64,000 nt of DNA from Halomonas citrativorans (GCF_900163645.1 NZ_FUKM01000017.1:108323-172322); one strand, 5' to 3'. Shown: positions 46,852-55,302, numbered from the stretch's first letter. Notes: generated by a model from the letters alone, not told the origin. Translations and numbers: made by a program.

Positions 46852-47871
46852 TCAGAAGCCTTCCAACACAACCTTGCCTTTCGCCTTGCCGCTTTCCAGA
46901 AGCGCATGGGCACGGCGAAGGTTTCCGGCGCTGATGCGCCCGTAGTTATCGCCAACGGTCGTGCGTAAGACACCTGCATCAATCTGCCGCGCAACTTCAT
47001 TGAGAATGTTGTGCTGCTCCTGCATGTCCTCTGTCTCGTACAGCGAGCGGGTGTACATCAGCTCCCAGTGTAACGATAGGCTTTTTCGCTTCAGCGGTAC
47101 GACATCCAGCGTCGCCGGATCATCAATCAGGCCCAGCCTGCCCTGGGGCTTCAGTGACTCAATGATTTGCTCGTAGTGACGATCGGTTTGAGTCAGGCTT
47201 GCGACATAGCTGACCTCAGGGATGCCGATGCGCTTGAGCTCTTCACTGAGTGGCTTGGTGTGGTCGATGACATGATGCGCGCCAAGCTCGGCGATCCAGG
47301 CCTGGGTTTCAGGGCGCGAAGCCGTACCAATGATGGTCAGCCCAGTGAATTGCCGCGCCAGTTGAGTCAAGATCGACCCCACCCCGCCAGCAGCGCCAGT
47401 GATCAGCAGCGTTTCGCCACGGTCCGTGGTATCGCGCGCAACCCCCAAGCGGTCGAAAAGCAGCTCCCAAGCGGTCAGGGAAGTCAGCGGCAGGGCCGCA
47501 GCCTGGCCGAATTCCAGCGACTCGGGCATTGAACCGACGATACGCTCGTCTACCAGCTGCAGTTCGCTGTTGCTGCCCGGGCGAATCAGCGACCCGGCGT
47601 ACCAGACCCTGTCACCGGGCTTGAACAGTGTCACGCCGGAACCAACCGACTTGACTACACCCGCAGCGTCCCACCCGAGAATACGCGGCTGGCTTTCATC
47701 CTCGTGCGGTACGTAGCCCTGCCGCACCTTGGTATCGACAGGGTTGACCGATACGGCCTTCACCTCTACGAGCAAATCGCGTGGCCCCGGCACTGGATCG
47801 GGTAGGTCGATGTCCACGAGGGCATCAGGATGCTCAACAGGCAAACATTTAAAGTGTGCAATGGCTTTCAT
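46852..47871 (-). CDS. zinc-type alcohol dehydrogenase-like / quinone oxidoreductase
   Basis: This 339-residue medium-chain dehydrogenase has an N-terminal GroES-like domain (VSVNPVDTKVRQGY, GWDAAGVVKSVGSGVTLFKPGDRVW) and a Rossmann domain with the NAD(P)-binding motif ITGAAGGVGSILTQLA. The catalytic-zinc ligands of true alcohol dehydrogenases are absent, so it is more likely an NADPH-dependent enone or quinone reductase. It runs on the same strand as the ene-reductase gene upstream, consistent with a joint role against electrophilic carbonyl compounds. Confidence 0.86.
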   Translation of the reverse strand: MKAIAHFKCLPVEHPDALVDIDLPDPVPGPRDLLVEVKAVSVNPVDTKVRQGYVPHEDESQPRILGWDAAGVVKSVGSGVTLFKPGDRVWYAGSLIRPGSNSELQLVDERIVGSMPESLEFGQAAALPLTSLTAWELLFDRLGVARDTTDRGETLLITGAAGGVGSILTQLARQFTGLTIIGTASRPETQAWIAELGAHHVIDHTKPLSEELKRIGIPEVSYVASLTQTDRHYEQIIESLKPQGRLGLIDDPATLDVVPLKRKSLSLHWELMYTRSLYETEDMQEQHNILNEVARQIDAGVLRTTVGDNYGRISAGNLRRAHALLESGKAKGKVVLEGF

Positions 47872-47999
47872 TCAAAGCTCCTCAGGAGACACGGTACATT
47901 TTCGTGACAGAAAATTTTTCAGCAGCATGCTCGATAACTGGCAGCGCCGCTTCGTCCCGCTACCGGATCGAAGGCCATGCGAGCCCCGACCCGACGAGA

Positions 48000-49091
48000 T
48001 CACTTGTAGCGTTCTAGCCAATGAGCATAGGGCGCAGGCAAGGTCCAGGATGCACGTTCTACACCCAGCTCTTGGGCGGCGAAGTAGGACCAGTTAGGAT
48101 TGCCCAGGTGCGCCCGGCCAATCATTGCCAGATCCAGCTGGCCACTCTTAACGGCTTCTTCAGCAACACTCGGCGTACCAAAGCCCCATGCCGAAGCCAC
48201 GGGGATTCCCGCTTCACGCCCTACTCGCTGGGCAACCTCGCCCATAAAGCCCGGCCCCCAAGGAACGTTGGCGCCTGGGATGGTGAAGCCGATACTGACG
48301 CTGAGCAGATCCAGCCCGCCGTCCTTGAAGCGGCGTGTCAGTTCGATAGCCTCGGTCAGGGTCTGTTCGTCGCGGCCATCGTATTCGATGACACCAAGAC
48401 GCGCGGTCAGTGGCAGGTGCTCCGGCCATACTTCGCGAACCGCCGCCAGTGTTTCCAGCAGGAAGCGGCTACGGTTATCGAAGCTGCCTCCGTAGGCGTC
48501 ATCACGATGGTTGGAGTGCTCGGAAAGGAATGACTGGGCCAGATAGCCATGGGCGAAATGCAGCTCCAACCACTCGAAGCCAGCGTCACGCGCACGGCGA
48601 GCAGCCGCCACGAAATCCTCACGCACCTGAGCAATATCTTCCAAGGTCATGGCTTTCGGCTGTTTGTCGAGGTGGGCGCCAAAGGCAACCGCCGACGGGG
48701 CGATGGTCTGCCAACCACGCGAATCATCCTCATTAATATGGTCATCGCCTTCCCACGGACGGTTTGCGCTGGCCTTACGCCCGGCGTGGGCAATCTGGAT
48801 GCCCGGCACTGAACCGGCCGCCTTGATCGACTCCACCACCGGCACGAACGCCTGGGCAAGATCGTCATTCCAGATACCGGCGCAGCCGGGGGTGATACGG
48901 CCTTCGGGCGACACAGCGGTTGCCTCGACCACCACCAGCCCCGCCCCACCGCGTGCAAGGGAGGCGTAGTGCACACGGTGCCACGCGTTAATCAAGCCAT
49001 CCTCCGCTGAATACATGCACATGGGAGGAATCGCGATCCGGTTGCGAAGAGTAACGTCTTTAAGCGTGAAGGGTTGGAACAACGCGGACAT
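48000..49091 (-). CDS. NADH:flavin oxidoreductase, old yellow enzyme (XenA/YqjM type)
   Basis: This 363-residue FMN enzyme reduces activated C=C bonds of enones, quinones or nitro compounds. It opens SALFQPFTLKDVTLRNRIA and has Cys25 in PPMCMYSAEDG, the redox-tuning Cys of thermophilic-like/XenA ene-reductases. It also has QIAHAGRKAS (substrate-binding His) and the FMN-binding ELHFAHGYLAQSFLS segment (LHFAHGYLAQSFLS). GGAG lies before the ATG. The ArsR regulator is divergent, with a palindrome between them. Confidence 0.93.
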   Translation of the reverse strand: MSALFQPFTLKDVTLRNRIAIPPMCMYSAEDGLINAWHRVHYASLARGGAGLVVVEATAVSPEGRITPGCAGIWNDDLAQAFVPVVESIKAAGSVPGIQIAHAGRKASANRPWEGDDHINEDDSRGWQTIAPSAVAFGAHLDKQPKAMTLEDIAQVREDFVAAARRARDAGFEWLELHFAHGYLAQSFLSEHSNHRDDAYGGSFDNRSRFLLETLAAVREVWPEHLPLTARLGVIEYDGRDEQTLTEAIELTRRFKDGGLDLLSVSIGFTIPGANVPWGPGFMGEVAQRVGREAGIPVASAWGFGTPSVAEEAVKSGQLDLAMIGRAHLGNPNWSYFAAQELGVERASWTLPAPYAHWLERYK

Positions 49092-49122
49092 TAAGGTTTC
49101 TCCAAAGAAGGGTTATTACTTA

Positions 49123-49142
49123 AGTTCGATAATATTCGAACT
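49123..49142. promoter_or_regulatory. operator palindrome between ene-reductase and ArsR genes
   Basis: AGTTCGA-TAATAT-TCGAACT is a perfect 7-6-7 inverted repeat in the 85-base divergent promoter region. ArsR-family repressors bind such palindromes, so it is the likely site for the regulator encoded at 49177, controlling both directions. Confidence 0.8.
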
Positions 49143-49176
49143 ATGGGCAAAGCGCAAATTCGTGTATGATTTATCC

Positions 49177-49479
49177 ATGCGCCCTTTCAAACATCCCCCC
49201 GTTAGCGAGTTCGTTCTTGAGCGTCTGCTTTACGCCTTGAGCGATCCTGTACGTCTGGAGATTATCCGGCGCCTTGCCACATTAGGTGAGGCAAGCTGTG
49301 GCGAGCTGGACGGTGGCCGCCCGAAGTCCAGCATGTCGCATCATTTCCGGATATTGCGCGATGTCGGGTTAGTAAACACCCAGACCGCCGGTACGACCCA
49401 CATGAATTCGTTGCGTAAAGAGGATGTGGATAGCCGATTCCCCGGCCTACTGGAAGCGATCCTTTCCCAGCCTGAATAG
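49177..49479 (+). CDS. ArsR-family transcriptional regulator
   Basis: This 100-residue winged-helix repressor has the ArsR core: LERLLYALSDPVRLEIIRRL, the recognition helix KSSMSHHFRILRDVGLV and the wing TAGTTHMNSL. No obvious metal-binding Cys pair is seen apart from one Cys (EASCGEL), so it may sense a redox or electrophile signal through that Cys. The frame extends to 49015, but the ATG at 49177 gives the normal family length. It is divergent from the ene-reductase gene. Confidence 0.88.
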   Translation: MRPFKHPPVSEFVLERLLYALSDPVRLEIIRRLATLGEASCGELDGGRPKSSMSHHFRILRDVGLVNTQTAGTTHMNSLRKEDVDSRFPGLLEAILSQPE

Positions 49480-49524
49480 TGGCTATACGCCATGACCGCC
49501 ACTTCTACTCGATGAATGGTACGC

Positions 49525-49607
49525 GGCAGATGGGGGGACTCGAGCTCCCACGCCCTACAAGAAAGCCCGCTGATTTTGTTCTCAGCGGGCATTTTTCTGT
49601 GTGGCCA
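49525..49607. repeat. right copy of a ~90-bp direct repeat with terminator
   Basis: This is the counterpart of 46604-46700: GGCAGATGGGG, CCACGCCCTACAAGAAA, the GCCCGCTGA hairpin and GTGGCCAT in the same order. It marks the right edge of the islet 46.7-49.5 kb. Confidence 0.75.
49561..49596 (+). terminator. intrinsic terminator after the ArsR gene
   Basis: GCCCGCTGA pairs with TCAGCGGGC across an 8-base loop and is followed by ATTTTT. It may also end the minus-strand BCCT transcript. Confidence 0.85.
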
Positions 49608-49617
49608 TTTCGTAAGG

Positions 49618-51240
49618 TTATTCGTTCAGCTTCTCGGGCCTAGGCGGGCTGCCTACTTTCACTTTGGTAAGGTCCTCATGAGAAAGGCCGCGCAGCAGCG
49701 ATAACATCATGACAAATACCAGGATAAACATGGGCAAACCGACCACGGTAATAACCTCTTGTAGTGCGGTAAGCCCCGCATCACCCGCCAGCACAATCAG
49801 CATTGCGGCCAGCATGCCTTCCGAAACACCCCAGAATACGCGCTGATGCCAAGGGCCAGGGTCGGCGCTGCCGGTACACAGCATATCGACCACCAACGAC
49901 GCAGAATCTGACGAAGTAGCGAAGAAAATTGCCACGATAACCACCGCCAAGCCCTGGATTAACGTAGCCGCTGGGAAGTTATCAAAAAACGCGAACATGG
50001 CGAGCGGAATGCTTTCAGCCACGGCGGCGGACAAGGCACCCGCCTGGTCCCCCATTGCCTCGCGAGCCGCTGCGCCAATGCCATCAATCTCCATGGCCGA
50101 CCAACCAAAGATCGCAAACCACACCAGCGTAAAGATGGAAGGCGCGAACAGCACACCCAGCACAAATTCACGGATGGTGCGCCCGCGGGAGATACGTGCC
50201 ACAAAGATGCCGATGAAAGGCGACCATGTCACCGTCCAGGCCCAATAGAATACCGTCCAACTGCCCTGCCACCCCCAGCCGCTGCCATCAGTACTGGTAT
50301 AGCGGGCCAAGGTGTCATTCCAGAACGCCATCGGCAATAGATTAGTGATGTACAAGCCAAAGGTTTCAACAACGGCACGTAACAAAAATACGGTCGAGCC
50401 GGTAAGCAGCACAAACACCAGCAAGCCAACCGCCATGCCAATATTGATATTGGAAAGCCGCTTCACACCGGAATCCAGCCCCGCCACAATCGACCCCACA
50501 GCAACGGTGGTCAGCACAGCGATAATAACCACCTTGCTAAACACCGCATCTGGCACACCGAACAGTTCGGTTAACCCTGCATTGATCTGTTGAGTGCCCA
50601 AGCCAATGGAAACCGCCACGCCAAACAACGTGCCGAGAATGGCAAAGATATCAAGGGTTTTGCCGACAGGGCCGTAAATGCGCTCGCCCAGCAGCGGGTA
50701 GAACACGGAGCTAAAACGCATCGGCAGGTTGTAACGATAGATAAAGTACGCAAACGCCAACCCCGGCATAGCGAAAATCGCCCAGGTATGCAGCCCCAGG
50801 TGATAAATCGAAAAGCTCATGGCATCGTCGGCGGCTTCTACCGTAAAGGGTTCGACACCCGGCCTTGGCGGCGTAGAGAAGTGGGAAATAGGCTCGGCAA
50901 CCCCCCAGAACATCAACACCGTACCGATACCGCCCGCAAACAGCATGGTGAACCAGGAAACGTTGCTATACGCAGGCTTTGCGTCGTTACCGCCCAAGCG
51001 AATTGCCCCGTAACGGCTAATTGCCACCCACAGCAAAAACGCCACCCAACTGGTCACCCCTAAAATAAAAAACCAGCCAAGGTTAGTAACCACCCACTCC
51101 CGCCCCGCACCAAAGGCACTCCCTATCGCGTCCGGTGCAATCAACAGCGCCACCAGGAACAGGACCATGATGCCTGCAGAGGTGAAAAAAATAGTCGGAT
51201 CCGTCCGAAGGCCCAGCTTGTTGGCGAGATTATTGAGCAT
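49618..51240 (-). CDS. BCCT-family (betaine/choline/carnitine) transporter
   Basis: This 540-residue protein has twelve predicted helices and the BCCT signature region in TM8 (YWAWTVTWSPFIGIFVARIS) plus the GRTIREFVLG loop. BCCT carriers import quaternary ammonium osmolytes with Na+ or H+, a key salt-stress function. The open frame extends to 51294, but the ATG at 51240 follows AGAGGAAAGATT and gives the normal N-terminus. The exact substrate (betaine, choline or other) is not evident. Confidence 0.92.
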   Translation of the reverse strand: MLNNLANKLGLRTDPTIFFTSAGIMVLFLVALLIAPDAIGSAFGAGREWVVTNLGWFFILGVTSWVAFLLWVAISRYGAIRLGGNDAKPAYSNVSWFTMLFAGGIGTVLMFWGVAEPISHFSTPPRPGVEPFTVEAADDAMSFSIYHLGLHTWAIFAMPGLAFAYFIYRYNLPMRFSSVFYPLLGERIYGPVGKTLDIFAILGTLFGVAVSIGLGTQQINAGLTELFGVPDAVFSKVVIIAVLTTVAVGSIVAGLDSGVKRLSNINIGMAVGLLVFVLLTGSTVFLLRAVVETFGLYITNLLPMAFWNDTLARYTSTDGSGWGWQGSWTVFYWAWTVTWSPFIGIFVARISRGRTIREFVLGVLFAPSIFTLVWFAIFGWSAMEIDGIGAAAREAMGDQAGALSAAVAESIPLAMFAFFDNFPAATLIQGLAVVIVAIFFATSSDSASLVVDMLCTGSADPGPWHQRVFWGVSEGMLAAMLIVLAGDAGLTALQEVITVVGLPMFILVFVMMLSLLRGLSHEDLTKVKVGSPPRPEKLNE

Positions 51241-51644
51241 AATCTTTCCTCTTGTCTTTACAACAAGGTAGGAGCTATGGGGCGATTGCGCCAAAGTGCT
51301 GAGACAACCTCAGGCTTTCTGGCATCTGATATATCGCTTACTAGAGCCAAGTTGTATTAAAAGCTCCTGGAGAAGCTCTTACATGTGTATTGACACATTT
51401 GCGATGACCTTACGAGCAAAGCTTCTGTCATAAAAATAAATAAAAACAAAGACATACTTCAAAGACCAAATAATCAACCAAGAGGTAAAACAACCATTTC
51501 TCAATTAACATATGCTCTTACATTATTTGTAAGCTTTATCTTACAAATAATTTTAATTTTCCATTACCTTAACCATTTCATTGACATTCAAATTAGAATT
51601 CGCTTTTGTGGATTAACTATTTTAAAAATAATCATGGAATCCAT
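51241..51644. other. AT-rich intergenic region at the accessory-region border
   Basis: No gene is seen. The composition becomes strongly AT-rich from about 51350 to 51640, unlike the core genome to the left. It holds the promoter for the plus-strand nuclease-fold gene and the BCCT promoter. No attC-like site was found in it. Confidence 0.5.
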
Positions 51645-53012
51645 ATGAGCGAAGCCCGTCCTGAATACACATCACAGGGAAAATATGCCCGGTTAATCCC
51701 TACTCTGGCTGACAGCAAAAAAGAGGAGCGCGCAACTTCTATACTCTTGGCAGCGCTAATGTCGGTATATGAATTTCGCAAAGCGATGCTTCAATCGATC
51801 AACAAACGCGTTGGAGAACGCACAAAGCTTGAGGCTTGGACCGAAGTAGTCTTCAAAAACGAAACCCCGATAAACCAAAAAAAGAGCCCTGATGACCGAC
51901 CTGATGGGCTTATCGTTCTTAATACTGGCCGAACGAAGTGGCATGCTTTGGTTGAAGCCAAGGTAGGCAGCGAGACTGTTGGAGAAGACCAGCTATTAAA
52001 ATATATCAAACAAGCCAAGGAACACGGTATTGATGCTGTCATCACCATTACCAATCAGTTTGTCGCCTTTCCAACTCACCACCCAGTGACCATTCCCAAG
52101 AAGCACTTACGCTCGGTTGAAATTTTCCATTGGTCGTGGACCTACATCGTGACCATGGCCCAACTGCTTCTAGCGCAGGACAAAATAGAAAGTCAGGACC
52201 AGCGGTTCATTCTGCACGAAGTAGTTAAATATCTAGAAGATCCAGGAAGTGGTAAAGCTGGTTTTACCAGCATGAATTCTGAATGGAAGACGGTGGTACA
52301 GAGCGCTTTTAACAATACGAAGCTTAATAAAAACTCTGAAGAAGTACTAAAAACTGTTGGTAGCTGGCATCAGGAACAACGTGAGCTGTGCCTTCAAATG
52401 TGGCCTTTAGTCGGAGAGAAGGTAGCGGTTAAGCTCCCACGAGCCCACCGAAATGATCCAAAGCAACGACTAGCGGATGATTGTGAAAGGCTGGCATCTG
52501 AGCACCTTCTAATAAGCACTATTGATATACCCAACGCTGCATCAGACCTTACAGTAACTGTCGATCTTACGCGTAAATCGATTACTTGCAGCATGCGGCT
52601 TGACGCGCCTAAAGATAGAAAAAGCACGTCAGCAAAAATTAACTGGCTCACCCGGCAATTACCCAGTAACGAAAAGAGCCCAGCCATTAGCATAAAAGCG
52701 ATGCGCAAAGGTCAGGCTTTGGCAACGGACAAGCCTTTAGAGGAAGTGAGGAAAAACCCTAATATTTTGGATGTAGAAAATACCGACGCTCAACCTGTCG
52801 CATTCGAAGTATTTACCTCGATAGATCTAGGCGCAAAATTCTCGGGTAATCGCGTGTTCATCGAACACCTTGAAAAGGTAGTGCCCGATTTCTACCGCTA
52901 TGCAGGCCAATACCTAAAAGCCTGGGTGGCTCCGGCACCTCGAGTTAAGCAAGTTGAAGAAGACCCCGAGGAAGAAACCGAGGCGCAGACTACATCGCCT
53001 GAAAATGATTGA
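51645..53012 (+). CDS. PD-(D/E)xK nuclease-fold protein, unknown function
   Basis: I do not recognise a named family for this 455-residue protein. The first 140 residues show a nuclease-like core: Glu63/Glu67 in KLEAWTEVVF, Asp87 in RPDGLIVL, Glu104-Ala-Lys106 in ALVEAKVG, and Gln116 further on, the E-D-ExK-Q order of PD-(D/E)xK enzymes. The rest is mixed helical sequence with a strongly acidic C-terminal tail. The ATG at 51645 (SEARPEYTS) is preferred to the upstream frame start at 51606. It has its own promoter region and faces the cassette array head-on. It could be a DNA-processing or defence enzyme, by inference only. Confidence 0.75.
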   Translation: MSEARPEYTSQGKYARLIPTLADSKKEERATSILLAALMSVYEFRKAMLQSINKRVGERTKLEAWTEVVFKNETPINQKKSPDDRPDGLIVLNTGRTKWHALVEAKVGSETVGEDQLLKYIKQAKEHGIDAVITITNQFVAFPTHHPVTIPKKHLRSVEIFHWSWTYIVTMAQLLLAQDKIESQDQRFILHEVVKYLEDPGSGKAGFTSMNSEWKTVVQSAFNNTKLNKNSEEVLKTVGSWHQEQRELCLQMWPLVGEKVAVKLPRAHRNDPKQRLADDCERLASEHLLISTIDIPNAASDLTVTVDLTRKSITCSMRLDAPKDRKSTSAKINWLTRQLPSNEKSPAISIKAMRKGQALATDKPLEEVRKNPNILDVENTDAQPVAFEVFTSIDLGAKFSGNRVFIEHLEKVVPDFYRYAGQYLKAWVAPAPRVKQVEEDPEEETEAQTTSPEND

Positions 53013-53196
53013 ACCGTTTTAATCCAGCCATAGTAAATTTACCGGTCACTGCGTATGGCCGGTTTTGTTATAGCGTCATTCTGTAGGTTATGGGAGATCA
53101 GAAGAGACAGCCTACCGGCCAACAATTTTATCATTGCACTGAGTAGATACTTTAATTTGCTGGTTTCGGCCATGAGCGGTCATTTAGGTAGTGCTG

Positions 53197-53299
53197 ATAT
53201 AACGCCCCTGCTCAGGCACCAAGGTATGTTGGCGTGGCTTTTGCGAAAAGCAAAAGGCATGACGACATGCGCTGGTCGCTCTGGAGCGGATTGTTAGCG
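53197..53299 (-). repeat. attC-like recombination site C (end of protease/repeat cassette)
   Basis: On the minus strand it runs from CGCTAAC, overlapping the TAA stop of the repeat/SH3 gene, to GTTATAT. The outer TAAC/GTTA ends pair. Next inside, GCTCCAG faces CTGAGC, pairing with one extra-helical C, a hallmark of folded attC sites. The centre contains another hairpin (CTTTTGC-TTTTC-GCAAAAG). The length is 103 bp. The right end GTTATATCAG is identical to that of site A. Confidence 0.75.
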
Positions 53300-54286
53300 T
53301 GTTGAATGCCACTCATCAATTAATAGTACAAACCGACTATCGACCCACCCTTCCCGACGTACGTTTTCAATGTGGTCAAAGTACTCAATCTTGAACCATT
53401 CGCCTTCTTTACCTAGAAAAATTACTTTCAAATTTGGCGTCAGAACAACAATGACTTCATGCTCTATGCTTGGCCCTGCGCGGAGATTCAGATGTGTCAA
53501 TACCGCAAAGTACTTATAGCGTTTGTCGTCCTGAGAATCCATCTCCATTTGGCTTACCACCGCCTGTTCTAGTTCGCTGAATTTCTCCAATAATCTCTGT
53601 TCCGACTCTTTGGATGAAACCTGCGACAGATAGAACAAAATGAACGCCAACAAAACATTCAAATAGAACTCTGAACTCAGTGGGCCTTTTGGCGCTTTGC
53701 TAGCCCGATCAATGATATCGTCAGATATTCCATCTATCGATTCAAAAAGATTGCCTGATTTAATTATCCGACTTTCTTTAATTAGCAGATCAAAGGCGTC
53801 GACAAAGGAAAGTGCGCCGTAACCTTGTGTGATCTGTTCGGAAATGCTTCGAAACGCAGTCAATGATGAACTGTCTTCAATTGCCTCAAAAATTCTATAT
53901 GACGACGAATCTTTAATTTCACGCATCATTCGTATGCTAGGCGACTGTTCAATCTCTTTTGCATACCTCAACAAAGGAGACTCTTGAAGTTCTCTGATCG
54001 CACGCTGAATTGGTGATTCTTCTAATTCTTTGGCAAGTCGTAAAAGCGGGGATTCTTCTAGGATTCTAGCCATTCGCAACATTGGAGAATCTTCAATTTC
54101 TCTGGCGGCGCGGAGCAGAGGCGAATCCTCAATCTCTTTTACAGCCTTTAGGAGTGGAGACTCTGCCATCTCCCTAGCCGCTCTAAGGAGAGGGGAGTCT
54201 CCTAGTTCCCGCGCAGCACGAATCAGTGGAGACTCTTGAGCGAGCATGATGGCCCTGAACTCAGGGGAGTTAAAATAGTCATTCAT
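53294..54286 (-). CDS. 12-residue-repeat protein with membrane segment and SH3 domain
   Basis: This 330-residue protein is unlike anything I can name. Residues 6-149 are twelve tandem 12-residue units with exact period: Ser-Pro (or Ser-Ser in the last two) falls at 7, 19, 31, 43, 55, 67, 79, 91, 103, 115, 127 and 139. The consensus is [DE]SPLLRxA[RK]E[IL]E. Ser-Pro is a classical helix N-cap, so each unit may be a short amphipathic helix. Residues 207-223 look like a membrane segment, followed by a charged helix. Residues 264-325 form a bacterial SH3 domain (LNLRAGPSIEHEVI, GWVDSRFVLL). It lies 20 bases after a trypsin-like protease gene on the same strand, and its stop overlaps an attC-like site. 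It is probably the partner of the protease, as substrate, sensor or membrane anchor; this is inference. Confidence 0.85.
   Translation of the reverse strand: MNDYFNSPEFRAIMLAQESPLIRAARELGDSPLLRAAREMAESPLLKAVKEIEDSPLLRAAREIEDSPMLRMARILEESPLLRLAKELEESPIQRAIRELQESPLLRYAKEIEQSPSIRMMREIKDSSSYRIFEAIEDSSSLTAFRSISEQITQGYGALSFVDAFDLLIKESRIIKSGNLFESIDGISDDIIDRASKAPKGPLSSEFYLNVLLAFILFYLSQVSSKESEQRLLEKFSELEQAVVSQMEMDSQDDKRYKYFAVLTHLNLRAGPSIEHEVIVVLTPNLKVIFLGKEGEWFKIEYFDHIENVRREGWVDSRFVLLIDEWHSTR
53840..54271 (-). repeat. 36-bp coding repeat region (12 units)
   Basis: This is the DNA for the twelve 12-residue repeats. Units are alike at protein level but clearly diverged at DNA level, so the repeat is old and kept by selection rather than fresh slippage. 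Confidence 0.9.
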
Positions 54287-54306
54287 AGCTTCGACTCATG
54301 GCCTTG

Positions 54307-55302
54307 TTAAGCATAATTTTCCCATTTTATATCAATACTACCTTCCGACAGTTCAAGAACACAGCGATGTACTACCTGAGAAGGAACAGAAGCAAAAAAA
54401 GGAAATACAGACATTGCATCACTTTCTTCTTGTTGCCTTTCAAGACTTCTAGTAACAATTCCGACAATGCAGCCATCTTCACCTAGTACAGGGCCTCCAC
54501 TATTTCCAGGCCTCGCTATGGCTGAAAATAAATCCATAGGATATCTATCCATTGTTTCTTGAAGATGACCTGATATCTCTCCTTTTTGCAATGTATAGCA
54601 AGGACCAAGACTTCTAGGTACGGTAGGGTAGCCTGCTATAACGACTGGTTCGAGTAGTGCAGAGTCACGAAATGCTAAATCTTTTGACTGAACTTCGATG
54701 CGATCTTTTAGAAGGATTAAAGCAACATCGACTGACTTATGGGAGGCACTACCTTTAATTTCTTTTTTTTCACCCCGAATAATGACGTGGTCTACTTTCA
54801 TATCATCAACTACGTGAGCACAGGTGAGAATTATACCATTTTCAATTAAAGTTCCAGTTCCTACCGAAATATCACCCGCAGTAGTTTTACCTTCTATATA
54901 AACAATATCCTTTTGAATTTCATTGCCTATGTATGAGCAGCCCAAAACACGACCAAGCCAAAGCCTACCTTTTGCTTCCCTCTTAGTAAGTTCTCTAGCA
55001 AAAAAAAGGGTTTCTTTTAAACTACTTCCACCACAACTTTTAAGAATAGCTCTCTGCTTCATTAATTCAATTAATTCCTGAATTCGCTGAGCTTTAGGCC
55101 ATAGATCGTGGCCTTTATTATTCATGTATTGAAAGAAATCACCTGTCTCTAAGGGTAGTATGGTACCGGGGGTTTTAGGTAGCTGTAGTTCTTCTCTTAT
55201 TTTCTCTTCATTGACAGGATGGAAGAATTCACAAAGACTGAGTATTAACCGCGCTTGATCGTCAATTGTTAAATTTGATAATACTGAATATCTGTCACTC
55301 AT
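54307..55302 (-). CDS. trypsin-like serine protease with N-terminal helical domain
   Basis: This 331-residue cytoplasmic-looking protein (no signal peptide) has a C-terminal S1-type protease domain. The full triad is His163 in LTCAHVVDD, Asp192 in SVDVALILL and Ser268 in RPGNSGGPV. The first 110 residues form a separate, mostly helical domain (DDQARLILSLCEFF onward). By size and position it recalls the effector-associated domains fused to trypsin-like proteases in bacterial conflict systems, but I cannot confirm membership. It is the first gene of a two-gene cassette with the repeat/SH3 protein. AAGAGGAATAAA precedes the ATG. Codon use is AT-richer than in core genes. Family confident; biological role unknown. 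Confidence 0.87.
   Translation of the reverse strand: MSDRYSVLSNLTIDDQARLILSLCEFFHPVNEEKIREELQLPKTPGTILPLETGDFFQYMNNKGHDLWPKAQRIQELIELMKQRAILKSCGGSSLKETLFFARELTKREAKGRLWLGRVLGCSYIGNEIQKDIVYIEGKTTAGDISVGTGTLIENGIILTCAHVVDDMKVDHVIIRGEKKEIKGSASHKSVDVALILLKDRIEVQSKDLAFRDSALLEPVVIAGYPTVPRSLGPCYTLQKGEISGHLQETMDRYPMDLFSAIARPGNSGGPVLGEDGCIVGIVTRSLERQQEESDAMSVFPFFASVPSQVVHRCVLELSEGSIDIKWENYA

Noticed and set aside
49015..49176. Long N-terminus for the ArsR regulator
   Set aside because: The extra 54 codons overlap the ene-reductase gene and the operator; the ATG at 49177 gives the usual length.
53055..53297. 80-codon plus-strand frame beside the repeat/SH3 gene
   Set aside because: It covers attC-like site C and has no recognisable protein features.
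53840..54271. Possible CRISPR array or phase-variable tract from the 36-bp periodicity
   Set aside because: The units are diverged at DNA level, coding in one frame and contiguous without spacers. It is a protein repeat.
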